A stretch of 64,000 nucleotides of DNA from the NCBI RefSeq assembly GCF_014698505.1, contig NZ_JACJTD010000001.1:248001-312000 (forward strand), in the 5' to 3' direction. The notes beneath the pieces are model-generated. The model was given only the letters and a program-made list of their open reading frames with translations, had not been told where the DNA came from and searched no databases. This stretch comes from Nostoc foliaceum FACHB-393. Lineage in GTDB: Bacteria; Cyanobacteriota; Cyanobacteriia; Cyanobacteriales; Nostocaceae. This document shows, in pieces, positions 9,820 through 17,762 of this stretch (positions are counted from its first letter, which is position 1; each line of letters begins with the position of its first letter). Both the position numbers and the translations under genes were made by a program.

Positions 9820-10368
9820 ATGTTCCGACAAACTGCTTTTGGCATCGCTTTAAGTGCGCTTGTCCTTGCTAGTGGATTAACGACTGTTCCGATACCAAAT
9901 CATCCTTCTACAAATACATCCACCCGTAATAAGCTGTTGTCACTTTTTTCCAGTCAGGTTGCAATATCGACTCCTACTTTTAAAACTACGGAGCTAGAAA
10001 AATCCGTTTTTGAGGAAATTAATCGATATCGGGCTTCTAAAGGACTGCCAAAGTTGACCCTAAATGCAAATATTACTCGACAGGCAAGAATTCATAGTCA
10101 GAATATGGCTAAAGGTAAAACCCCATTTAGCCATCAGGGATTTGAACGGCGAGTCAAAGCTATCCCTATTCGCTACAACAGTGCGGCGGAAAATGTAGCT
10201 TTCAATCGCGGATATAGTAACCCTGTGGACGAAGCTGTTACTGGTTGGATCAACAGTCCGGGACATCTAAAGAATCTTAAAGGAAATTACAACCTCACTG
10301 GAATTGGCGTTGCTACTAATAATCAAGGCGAAGTCTACCTTACACAGCTTTTTTTCCGCGCTAGGTAG
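9820..10368 (+). CDS. CAP (SCP/PR-1) domain secreted protein, copy 2
   Basis: A 182-residue paralogue of the preceding gene: export signal at residues 1-25 (MFRQTAFGIALSALVLASGL), a variable low-complexity linker, then the CAP domain with EEINRYRASKGLPKLTLN, IHSQNMAKG, FSHQGFERR, AENVAFNRG, GWINSPGHLKNLKG and TGIGVATN. Conservation with copy 1 is high in the domain and low in the linker. Both genes have their own long upstream region (about 340 bp here) and terminator, so they are separate transcription units despite tandem order. Confidence 0.92.
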   Translation: MFRQTAFGIALSALVLASGLTTVPIPNHPSTNTSTRNKLLSLFSSQVAISTPTFKTTELEKSVFEEINRYRASKGLPKLTLNANITRQARIHSQNMAKGKTPFSHQGFERRVKAIPIRYNSAAENVAFNRGYSNPVDEAVTGWINSPGHLKNLKGNYNLTGIGVATNNQGEVYLTQLFFRAR

Positions 10369-10395
10369 ATTTAATTTCTGATTTTTTTGCACAAT

Positions 10396-10448
10396 AATAA
10401 TGTAGTGTCTGACAAGACTTTTATCTGCTAGACACTGCTATTATTTTT
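10396..10448 (+). terminator. Rho-independent terminator after CAP copy 2
   Basis: AATAATGTAGTGTCT (10396-10410) pairs with AGACACTGCTATTATT (10430-10445) with one bulge, followed by TTTTT. It shares the AATAATGTAGT arm with the terminator of copy 1, so the duplication included the 3' flank. It ends 10 bp before the next start codon. Confidence 0.8.
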
Positions 10449-10457
10449 GAACAATTC

Positions 10458-11087
10458 ATGACATTACAAGAATTTCAGGTGAGCGATCGCGATCTCAGTG
10501 ACGCAGCCCTTGGACAGTATTTAGAATCAGATGCGATCGCAGTTGATACAGAAACGATGGGATTATTGCCGCAGCGCGATCGCTTGTGTCTTGTCCAGCT
10601 GTGCAACCCGGAAGGGAAAGTGACTGCAATTCGCATAGCCAAAGGACAAGCTGATGCCCCAAATTTAAAAAAACTCTTGGAAGCGGCGAATGTCGTAAAA
10701 GTGTTTCACTTTGCTCGGTTTGACCTTGCCACTTTGCGAGCCAATCTGGGGATTCAGGTTGTGCCTGTTTTTTGTACCAAAATTGCTAGTAAGTTAGCTC
10801 GTACTTACACTAATCGCCACGGACTTAAAGATGTGGTGCAAGAGTTAGAACAAGTAGAACTGGATAAAAGCTCTCAAAGTTCAGATTGGGGTAATGCCGC
10901 TAGTTTATCTGAAGCTCAACTGAGTTACGCTGCCAATGATGTACGCTACCTACTTAGTGTGCAGCAGAAGCTAACAGAAATGCTCAAACGAGAAGAACGT
11001 TGGGAAATTGCTCAAGAATGTTTTGAAGTTCTGCCAACAATAGTTTCTTTGGATTTGTTGCAATTTAAAGATTTGTTTGAACATTGA
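10458..11087 (+). CDS. RNase D-type 3'-5' exonuclease
   Basis: DEDD-family 3'-5' exoribonuclease domain alone, 209 residues, without the HRDC domains of E. coli RNase D (about 375 residues). The catalytic residues are visible: D and E in AVDTETMGL, D in FHFARFDLATLRANLG, and D plus Tyr in SYAANDVRYLLSV (DEDDy type). It probably trims structured RNA such as tRNA precursors; exact substrates are unknown. It is a stand-alone gene just downstream of the CAP terminator. The short form is common in cyanobacteria, so I do not regard it as truncated. Confidence 0.92.
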   Translation: MTLQEFQVSDRDLSDAALGQYLESDAIAVDTETMGLLPQRDRLCLVQLCNPEGKVTAIRIAKGQADAPNLKKLLEAANVVKVFHFARFDLATLRANLGIQVVPVFCTKIASKLARTYTNRHGLKDVVQELEQVELDKSSQSSDWGNAASLSEAQLSYAANDVRYLLSVQQKLTEMLKREERWEIAQECFEVLPTIVSLDLLQFKDLFEH

Positions 11088-11279
11088 TCAAACACTAAAC
11101 ATGCCTTGAAAATAGGTGACAGGTTACAAGGAAATGATTTCTCATTCTTCCTTGTGAGCGCTGCTCATGGAGTCTTTCGCAAAAGTTATTTATCTGGAGG
11201 ACAAACATTACAAACAACAGAGAATATTCTGTCTTTTGACTCCTGAATTGCGACTTTTCTGCTCATGAGAAATAGAGAT

Positions 11280-11403
11280 TAGACCTCTTGGAAAATTCCT
11301 TAACACCCCACCCCTAACCTCTGCCTACAAGCAAAGAAGGGAGATTTAGATGTAAGTCAAAGGTAAAGTGGGGTTCTCATTATTGATTTATACAAGAGGT
11401 CTA
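11280..11403. mobile_element. MITE-like element with perfect terminal inverted repeats
   Basis: A 124-bp element bounded by TAGACCTCTTG (11280-11290) and its exact complement CAAGAGGTCTA (11393-11403). Each end can be read as a TA dinucleotide flanking the 9-bp repeat GACCTCTTG, as expected for IS630/Tc1-type non-autonomous elements. Inside is a second complementary pair (ACCCCAC near 11304, GTGGGGT near 11370). There is no coding capacity. A degenerate relative is at 61119-61280 and a solitary end at 17571-17581. Confidence 0.75.
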
Positions 11404-11430
11404 TCGCTAATTTTCTAATTTATTTGTGGT

Positions 11431-12054
11431 CTAAGATCCAATATTGGAATCATCAGTGTTTCTAGAAGTTTTAGATTCACTAATGCCTTCCTTGAGGTTA
11501 CTAGCTCCCTCTTGAATGCCTTCCTTGAGGTTAGTAGCTCCTTCTTGAATGCCTTCCTTGAGGTTACTAGCTCCTTTTTTAATGGCTTCCGTCGCGCTAG
11601 TGCCTCCCTTTGGCTGATTTTCTTGGTGATTTTTGAGCCGATCTACTACATTGTAGTCATCTGCACCTGGGGGAGTTTTGGATTCAATAATGCCTTCTGT
11701 TGGGCCACCGATAGCTTTCCATGCGGCAAGACCACCTTTGAGTTGGGAGACATGCTCAAATCCATTAGAACGTAGTTGTTGCGCTGCTTGGGCAGTTTCT
11801 TCTTCATTAGCACCGTAAATGTAAATATCACGGCTTTTATCCAAAGAAGGTACTGCACGCTGTACCAATTCATCTATTGGCATCGGCATCGCTCCCATAA
11901 TGTGACCTTCGTTGAAGGTGTTGCGATCGCGCACATCCAGTATTGTAAAAGCTGGTTCGCCCCATTCTAGACGAGACTTCAGCACATGAACATCAGATTG
12001 TGCTTCTATTGGTGGTTGTGGGGGAATGATGCCGCCGACTAAATTGTTAACCAT
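11431..12054 (-). CDS. Rhodanese-domain protein with C-terminal 11-residue repeats
   Basis: A 207-residue cytoplasmic protein. Residues about 20-120 form a rhodanese domain (FTILDVRDRNTFNEGHIMGA, then VSQLKGGLAAWKAIGGPTEG). The expected catalytic loop cysteine is replaced: the loop reads DIYIYGANEEETAQAA, so sulfur transfer is unlikely and a regulatory or binding role is more plausible. After a linker (PPGADDYNVVDRL) come three near-identical copies of (A/S)TNLKEGIQEGA/SNLKEGIQEG, predicted amphipathic helix, encoded by a 33-bp tandem repeat. The C-terminus SKTSRNTDDSNIGS is hydrophilic. It is a single gene; the MITE-like element lies 28 bp beyond its stop. Confidence 0.85.
   Translation of the reverse strand: MVNNLVGGIIPPQPPIEAQSDVHVLKSRLEWGEPAFTILDVRDRNTFNEGHIMGAMPMPIDELVQRAVPSLDKSRDIYIYGANEEETAQAAQQLRSNGFEHVSQLKGGLAAWKAIGGPTEGIIESKTPPGADDYNVVDRLKNHQENQPKGGTSATEAIKKGASNLKEGIQEGATNLKEGIQEGASNLKEGISESKTSRNTDDSNIGS
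11485..11580. repeat. 33-bp in-frame tandem repeat inside the rhodanese gene
   Basis: Two full units (11485-11517, 11518-11550) and a third partial one, differing at only a few bases. The length is a multiple of three and each unit encodes 11 residues (SNLKEGIQEGA), so copy number can vary without frameshift. Confidence 0.9.
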
Positions 12055-12342
12055 AACTATTCCTGACTGACGATATTAATAGCAATTTAACGGACTAAAT
12101 ATATTAAATTAATCTTTCTATGGGCTGAATCTACTCAAAGTCTCTCTTGAGATAGAGTAGCTATTTGAAATATTTTCTACCATTTAATCCATTGCAAATA
12201 CAGACTAATTAGACTATTGAAAGGGATTTTTATTATATTAATTTTATTAAAATTTTGGATATTTAATTATTTAAACAGATTGTGAATAAATTTAAATTTA
12301 TTAAATTTACTACCTAGAATATAGTATAGAAGTTAAAATTTT
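12055..12342. other. AT-rich spacer
   Basis: Very A/T-rich between about 12220 and 12320, including the palindromic run TAAATTTAAATTTATTA. It separates the rhodanese promoter from the end of the NACHT gene. No gene is seen. Confidence 0.6.
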
Positions 12343-14715
12343 TCAGCTATTAGTATAGGAATTACGTAATTTTTCAATATCTGCGATCGCTAATAATAAT
12401 GTCTCTTCAATCTCTTGTCGCACTATAGGAGTTACATCAGCTGCACTATTGAGGCAATCTACCAGCAATTTATTGGCATCGTAATATTGCTGAAGCAATT
12501 CTTTTTGCTGTTTGTTGAACTGCCAGTTGTAACCAATATTGCGATACTTAATCAGCACATCTCTTAATTCTGCACCCCAGGCTTTACCCTGAGCTTGCCA
12601 CCAGCCTCTAAATTTCTCTGGTTTGCTGTCTATTTTTGGTAGTTGTTTTTTAAGTTTTTGCAGAACTTTATTCAATTTAAGATCAACAGCAACGTCAACA
12701 GCTTTATCAAAGGCAATTACAAGGGCATGTGCATGATCAAGGGTATCGTTTAGGGTATGTTCACAGGCAAAGTCAAGCTCGTTAATGCAGGAAACAGTAC
12801 TGAATAGAAACTCATCTAGTACAAGGTCAGCGTCAAAAGCGATGTTACCAACAAGAGCACACTCAAGGTCATAACCAGAAGTATAGACAAAAGCATCATG
12901 TCTATTGCAAGAGCTTCGCTCAACGCAAACGAGGTAAAAAGCACGAACACCAGCTGCTTTAGAGCGTGTAGAAACTGAACTAGATTTTTGATGCAGCCAG
13001 GTTAGAAAATATTGTAATCTTTCGTCGCCAGCAACTAGCAAATCAATCTTTTGCTTGATTATCTGTAGTATTTCATTAGCATTCGGCAACATACTAACAG
13101 TTAATAAAAATACCTGATGCCAGCGTTTTTCGGTTATGTGACTGACCAGATTGTTCCAATCATAAGCTGAGTAACTTTCAACAATTTTCCTAGCCGTGAA
13201 ATACTCTTGAAACGTCAGATGAGAAAAAGAGTAAATTCCTCTTGCCCTTTCCACCAATAATCCATTTTGTACCTCAATTGCTTTCATTACTGCTTCGTTA
13301 TCTAGCGAAAATTGACTTGCCTCTGAATTAATATTTTGTAAAGGTTCTAGATAGTCAGCAATAATTTGCAGGATTTTTTCTTGTTCAAAAAAGTAATTTT
13401 CTTGCTCAAAAGTAATAGCGGCAAGTTGAGCAAGCAGTTTTTTCTTGCTTTTTAAAGTCAAATTCTGAGCAACCCGATCGCGTTTAATTCCTTTGACTTC
13501 ATCCCATCTGTTCAGCAAAGTATTCACTGCTTGCTCATATAACTTGGCTGGATTTAAAGGAAATTCATCTTTTGCTTGGAACACCAAGCAAATCCAATGT
13601 AGCAGTAATGGAGTGACCGCCAATTCTCGGATATGTTGATTTTCTGAAAGATGCAGCTGATTAATAAATAAATTTCCTATGGCTTCATTGTCTTTCCTAG
13701 ATTTAAGAGCAACTCCAACAAACCATTTTTTGGCAAAAACTTCTACTTGCTCTTGGTCAAAATCTGCCATCTCAACTTCAGTCACTCCCTGAAATCTATA
13801 TTTTTGGGCAGCAATCCTACAGCTAATAACAAACTGATTTTTGTAAAAAGTTTGGGTAAATCTCCGAATTTCTACTGTGACTTTATCTGCCTTTTGTTCT
13901 GGTACTTCATCTAACCCATCTAGCAAAATCAGTAGTTTGCCCTCAGTCAGCAGAGTTTTAGTTGATTCCTGTTCAACACCGCAAGTAAGAAATTCTTGGG
14001 TAATATAGTTCAATAGATTGAATTCGCTGTCTGTTTTGGCATCTTCAGCAAATTCTTTCACTCTAATAAAACTTGCTATGCGGTTTGGCTGAAACTCGCC
14101 TTTGTTACACTCAATCGCTAGATATTGTAAAAATGTAGTTTTACCAGACCCTGGTTTACCCAGCACCATCAGTTTTGAGTGCTGCAATACTGCTTCCAAG
14201 CCTGGTAATCTTCTCTGACCCTTGTATCCTGCGAGTTGATTAAAGTCTGATTCAGATTTGAAGTCTTTCAACAGGTCAGAAATTTCTCGCCATTGCAGGC
14301 TAGTTATCTCTTCTAAAACATAAATATTGATGTAAATGTCCATCAATTGGATTGTCTGGGCAATGTCCAACATTTGCAGAGTGTTGCACTGGTCTTGGAT
14401 TTTATCTTGACGCTTTTGCCGCACTTCCCGCACCAGTGTTTCAAGGTCAGCACCTTTGATTTGTGCTTTAGGAGTTGCCTCAAATGCAACATCTTCAGGT
14501 AAACCAGCAACCTTTTGCCAAGATAACCCTAGCTGTTGGCAAATTTGCACAAAACAAGAGCGGGAAACAGACTCACCTGCAAAGAATTTGGAAACTGGTT
14601 GACGTGTAATGCCTAAAGCTGTTGCTAATTTATGCTGACTCCAAGTTTTGTCTGTTAAAGCTGTTTTTGCTGCCCTTATACCTTCTGTTGATGCTCTCAG
14701 TCCTTGGCTTGTCAT
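12343..14715 (-). CDS. STAND NTPase: HTH + NACHT + C-terminal NCH2-like domain
   Basis: A 790-residue protein. Residues about 1-75 form a helix-turn-helix of the XRE-like kind seen at the N-terminus of many cyanobacterial STAND proteins (KLATALGITRQPVSKFFAGE). The NACHT module has a P-loop GKPGSGKTT (186-194), Walker B LLILLDGLDEVPE (261-273), an ISCR sensor motif near 297-300 and the winged-helix motif YSFSHLTFQEYFTAR (495-509). Residues about 590-790, with CVERSSCNRHDAF and CEHTLND, resemble the Cys/His-containing C-terminal domain of NACHT proteins (NCH2). There is no WD40 or TPR sensor and no obvious effector. Related bacterial NACHT proteins act in antiphage defence; that role here is inference. 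It is a single gene in an accessory region. Confidence 0.88.
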   Translation of the reverse strand: MTSQGLRASTEGIRAAKTALTDKTWSQHKLATALGITRQPVSKFFAGESVSRSCFVQICQQLGLSWQKVAGLPEDVAFEATPKAQIKGADLETLVREVRQKRQDKIQDQCNTLQMLDIAQTIQLMDIYINIYVLEEITSLQWREISDLLKDFKSESDFNQLAGYKGQRRLPGLEAVLQHSKLMVLGKPGSGKTTFLQYLAIECNKGEFQPNRIASFIRVKEFAEDAKTDSEFNLLNYITQEFLTCGVEQESTKTLLTEGKLLILLDGLDEVPEQKADKVTVEIRRFTQTFYKNQFVISCRIAAQKYRFQGVTEVEMADFDQEQVEVFAKKWFVGVALKSRKDNEAIGNLFINQLHLSENQHIRELAVTPLLLHWICLVFQAKDEFPLNPAKLYEQAVNTLLNRWDEVKGIKRDRVAQNLTLKSKKKLLAQLAAITFEQENYFFEQEKILQIIADYLEPLQNINSEASQFSLDNEAVMKAIEVQNGLLVERARGIYSFSHLTFQEYFTARKIVESYSAYDWNNLVSHITEKRWHQVFLLTVSMLPNANEILQIIKQKIDLLVAGDERLQYFLTWLHQKSSSVSTRSKAAGVRAFYLVCVERSSCNRHDAFVYTSGYDLECALVGNIAFDADLVLDEFLFSTVSCINELDFACEHTLNDTLDHAHALVIAFDKAVDVAVDLKLNKVLQKLKKQLPKIDSKPEKFRGWWQAQGKAWGAELRDVLIKYRNIGYNWQFNKQQKELLQQYYDANKLLVDCLNSAADVTPIVRQEIEETLLLAIADIEKLRNSYTNS

Positions 14716-15256
14716 AGTCTCAGGCTGAAACTTGTAGTATAGTATATGCTTAAGAGAGTAGCTACATATAAATGCACCCAGAGTAAATTCTCGTAGACCC
14801 TCTTTAAGAAGACATACCCGTTGGCTAGAGTAGATTTGGGTAAGTAGGAGTTTAGAATCTAGATTTGCTTATAGCTTCGTTTATGAGCCTTTGTAGATAC
14901 TTAATTAATCAGGAAGTGCTTTGTGCAAATTTGTAGTAATTGCTGTGGCGTTGTGTTTCTCTAGACTAATTGCGGTTAGGGAGATGTTTTTCAATTACAC
15001 TGTATCTAAGTACAAAAGTCAAAAACTATACAATACAAATTCAAAATTATACAAAAATCATACAATACTTATACATTTTATAAGCATTACGATGGCTGAA
15101 GTTTTCATAAACTTCATGGAAAATTAATTGTACACAAGTACTACAGTGGCGATGGTACTCAGCAGAGACGCGCGTGAGTATACTCTCAACAGAAACACGT
15201 AAAGCAAAACTGGCGCAACAGCCAATCGCCCAATCTACAATAGGCTAGGCAGCATT
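14716..15256. other. Intergenic region between divergent NACHT and regulator genes
   Basis: Contains the divergent promoters of the NACHT gene and the response regulator. A reading frame at 14921-15127 has A/T-driven composition and no ribosome-binding site, so it is not called. Two exact ATACAATAC copies sit at about 15028 and 15059 in a run of TACAA-like motifs; they could be binding sites or chance in an A/T-rich tract. Confidence 0.5.
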
Positions 15257-15976
15257 ATGGTTATGGTTACCGCTACTACTCCCAAGATTCTGATCGTAGA
15301 TGACGACTTCGGCGTGAGAAATCTCGTCTATCGTTTTTTAAGTCGAAAATATCAAATAGAGTCGGCAGCAGATGGCAAGACTGCCTTATCATTGTTTGAG
15401 CAATTCAACCCAGCTTTAGTGATTCTGGATTGGAATTTGCCGGATGTTAATGGTTATAGCCTCTGTCAAGAAATGCAGAGTCGTACTAATGTTTTAGTGC
15501 TGATACTAACTAGTAGGACTGATGAGGCTGATAAAATTAAAATTTTAAGCGCAGGTGCTGATGATTTCATGACTAAACCGTTTAGTCTTGCAGAAGTTGA
15601 AGTTAGAGTAGAAGCTCTTTTAAGACGGATACGCTACATCAACCCTTCTCCAACACAACGTATTGTCTTCAAACAGCTAGCAATTAACCCAGAGGGTCGG
15701 GAGGTAACACTGAACGATAAATCTCTTGCCTTAACAGCACTGGAATTTAATATTTTGCATTTTTTGGCAAGTCATCCTAATCAGGCTTGGAGTCGCCCAC
15801 AGCTAATCCAAAAAATCTGGGGTTGCGACTACGTAGGAGACGGCCGGGTGGTTGATGTGCATATTGGTCAGCTTCGCAAGAAAATGGAAGTCGATGCCAG
15901 CATACCGGAGTTTATTAAAACTGTGCGGGGCTATGGTTACAAGTTTGAAGCACCCGACGAGAATACTAATTCCTGA
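15257..15976 (+). CDS. OmpR-family response regulator
   Basis: A 239-residue two-domain regulator. The receiver (about 9-125) is canonical: acidic pair in ILIVDDDF, phosphoacceptor D58 in VILDWNLPDVNGY, Thr in LILTSRT and Lys in MTKPF. The C-terminal winged-helix DNA-binding domain (about 140-232) shows LTALEFNILHFLASHP, RPQLIQKIWGCDYVGDGRVV and FIKTVRGYGYKFE. No kinase gene is adjacent, so the partner is elsewhere. It lies between the NACHT and Rep genes. The start is ATG at 15257; a second in-frame ATG two codons on is equally possible. Confidence 0.93.
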   Translation: MVMVTATTPKILIVDDDFGVRNLVYRFLSRKYQIESAADGKTALSLFEQFNPALVILDWNLPDVNGYSLCQEMQSRTNVLVLILTSRTDEADKIKILSAGADDFMTKPFSLAEVEVRVEALLRRIRYINPSPTQRIVFKQLAINPEGREVTLNDKSLALTALEFNILHFLASHPNQAWSRPQLIQKIWGCDYVGDGRVVDVHIGQLRKKMEVDASIPEFIKTVRGYGYKFEAPDENTNS

Positions 15977-16124
15977 ACTTTCCAATTTCAGGAGTACTTC
16001 ATAACCAAGAATGACTCAGATGAGTCAGCATTAGTCTTATTGTTTACCTAAGCACTTTTACTGAGGCTTGACCGTATAACTTGCGTTAATTTGGGACGTT
16101 GATACAAATTGATTTGGTAATTTC

Positions 16125-17111
16125 GTGTCTGCTCAAGCCTCAGACAATAACTTTATTGCTTTTAATATATTCTCTCAAGATAAGTTCCAACATAGTCAAA
16201 ATGTACCTAGCTTAAGGGAAGTTTCGCTTTTAGGTAAAATTTGGGACAAGCACCGAGCTAATACTGATAAAGTCTTACATTATTACGCCAAAGCAAACGA
16301 ACATTATTTTCACGAGTATGCTTGGCGGATGAGAATGTGTTCCGAGTTACTAAAGTTTCAATTAGTGCCAGATGAATCGGAAGGCTTTTTCAAGTTAAAG
16401 CTATCAGATGCCCGATTCTGTAGAGTGCGTCATTGTCCAGTTTGTCAGTGGCGGCGATCGCTCATGTGGAAAGCAAGAGCTTACAAAATTCTCCCACAGG
16501 TTGTCACTGATTACCCCAAGCACCGTTGGCTATTTATCACCTTGACTGTAAAAAATTGCCAGATTGAGGAACTCAGGGAAAATTTGGATTCGATGAATAA
16601 AGCTTTTAAGCGATTGACTGAATTGAAAACATGGCCTGCAAAAGGCTGGGTAAAGTCTATAGAAGTAACTAAAGGTAGAGATGGAGTTTCAGCACACCCG
16701 CATTTACATATTTTGGCAATGGTACCGCCTTCGTATTTCAGTCGTGGCTATCTTTCTCATGCCAAATGGGTAGCGTTGTGGCAGCAGTGTTTACGGATTG
16801 ATTACCAGCCTGTTGTTCATACTAGCGCGATCGCAAAACATCATAACCCGTCATTACTCATCCCAGAAATTCTCAAGTATCAGGTGAAAGAGTCAGATTT
16901 GGTGGGTGATAGAGAATGGTTTCTAGAGTTAACCCGTCAACTGCATAAAAGTAGAGCGATCGCTGTTGGGGGTATACTCAGGCAGTATATGCGCGAGTTA
17001 GAAGAGAAAAACCAAGACCTCATTGATGAAAGTGAAGAAAGAGATGAGGCTGATAAAGCAAGTTTGTCTTTCAGGTGGAAGCACAAGTTACAAAAGTACA
17101 ATATTGAGTGA
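16125..17111 (+). CDS. Rolling-circle replication initiator (Rep_1, HUH endonuclease)
   Basis: A 328-residue protein with the motif set of pUB110/pC194-type plasmid Rep proteins: Cys pair RHCPVCQWRRS (C104/C107), motif 1 LFITLTVKN, HUH-type motif 2 HPHLHIL (H193, H195) and motif 3 KYQVKESDLVGD with probable nicking Tyr252 and Lys255. These enzymes nick the double-strand origin and stay linked through the Tyr. No partner plasmid genes (mob, copy control) were recognised, so this may be a domesticated or integrated replicon remnant. The start is GTG at 16125; an in-frame later start would remove nothing essential. A long hairpin lies 350 bp downstream (17461-17518). Confidence 0.9.
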   Translation: MSAQASDNNFIAFNIFSQDKFQHSQNVPSLREVSLLGKIWDKHRANTDKVLHYYAKANEHYFHEYAWRMRMCSELLKFQLVPDESEGFFKLKLSDARFCRVRHCPVCQWRRSLMWKARAYKILPQVVTDYPKHRWLFITLTVKNCQIEELRENLDSMNKAFKRLTELKTWPAKGWVKSIEVTKGRDGVSAHPHLHILAMVPPSYFSRGYLSHAKWVALWQQCLRIDYQPVVHTSAIAKHHNPSLLIPEILKYQVKESDLVGDREWFLELTRQLHKSRAIAVGGILRQYMRELEEKNQDLIDESEERDEADKASLSFRWKHKLQKYNIE

Positions 17112-17188
17112 TAACTAAGACTAGTTAAAATACTCATAATCAGGAAGATACAGTTGTTTCAGACTATTAGACAATGTAGAAAGGAGTT

Positions 17189-17377
17189 TTAATCCTTACC
17201 TTTGTCCTGCTCGTGTCGGGTAGAAGTAACCCAACCGACATAGCCACCAAAGCCGACCTTAACAAGATCAGCAAATACTGGACGATAGTCTTTATCAACA
17301 ACAGCCAAACCGAAAGAACCACCAAGCAATAAAGTGGTACTAATAACAAAACCCAATTCTTTTAGTTTTTGTGACAT
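17189..17377 (-). CDS. Small two-helix membrane protein
   Basis: A 62-residue protein starting MSQKLKELGFVISTTLLLGG, with hydrophobic segments about 9-26 and about 42-55 (VKVGFGGYVGWV) and a charged tail RHEQDKGKD. The upstream in-frame ATG at 17434 would add 19 residues with no good ribosome-binding site; I use the later one. The layout resembles small membrane proteins next to phage or plasmid genes (holin-like), but I do not recognise the family. It converges on the Rep gene with 77 bp between stops. Confidence 0.6.
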   Translation of the reverse strand: MSQKLKELGFVISTTLLLGGSFGLAVVDKDYRPVFADLVKVGFGGYVGWVTSTRHEQDKGKD

Positions 17378-17460
17378 TTGAATGTACCAAATAGTATTCA
17401 CGAAGCTATGCGCGATAGCGCACACAAGCCTCACACCTAAGTGCGCGTTAGCGCCTCTTC

Positions 17461-17518
17461 AGAGATGAACAAACAAGAATCCACAGGTAAATTCCTGGGG
17501 CGTTGTTTAGTTATCTCT
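17461..17518. repeat. 58-nt long imperfect hairpin
   Basis: AGAGATGAACAAACAA (17461-17476) pairs with TTGTTTAGTTATCTCT (17503-17518), about 13 of 16 positions counting a wobble, and the inner CCACAGG pairs with CCTGGGG. It could be a replication origin-type stem of the Rep element or a small-RNA structure; I could not find a typical Rep nick site in it. Confidence 0.5.
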
Positions 17519-17570
17519 GTTTTCTTTCCTAATTGCCTCAGCGAAGCTGCTCACCATATAGTTCACACAG

Positions 17571-17581
17571 CAAGAGGTCTA
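17571..17581. repeat. Solitary MITE end
   Basis: CAAGAGGTCTA is identical to the right terminal repeat of the element at 11280-11403. No matching left end was seen nearby, so this is a remnant or chance match. Confidence 0.4.
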
Positions 17582-17645
17582 ATAAATGCACATCAGCATT
17601 TCACAATTGTTAGGCGTTAGCCTACAAACTTTCGTAGAGCCAAAA

Positions 17646-17683
17646 GAAAAAATCCCAGCAACTCAATGAGTGAATAACTGGGA
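17646..17683 (-). terminator. Rho-independent terminator of pdxA
   Basis: On the minus strand TCCCAG (17678-17683) and CTGGGA (17653-17658) form a stem that also contains an inner ACTCAATGAGT pair, followed by TTTTTTCTTTT. It lies about 80 bp beyond the pdxA stop. Confidence 0.8.
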
Positions 17684-17762
17684 AATGCAGATTACCTTCA
17701 CTTGAAATTAGGAAATATCTTCGAGTTATAAAAATAAGTAGGTTAATTTACACTTTTAGGCA

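Larger units (their letters stand above)
17378..17762. other. Non-coding region with several inverted repeats
   Basis: Besides the long hairpin (17461-17518), the solitary MITE end (17571-17581) and the pdxA terminator (17646-17683), it holds short GC-rich palindromic pieces such as GCGCGATAGCGC near 17410 and GCGCGTTAGCGC near 17442, members of the interspersed repeats common in this group. No gene is seen. Confidence 0.6.

Noticed and set aside
15028..15067. Two ATACAATAC direct repeats as binding sites
   Set aside because: The surrounding tract is A/T-rich with many TACAA-like pieces; two copies are not enough to claim an operator.
14921..15127. 68-codon frame between the NACHT and regulator genes
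   Set aside because: Starts with an unusual codon, composition follows A/T-rich DNA, no ribosome-binding site or family.
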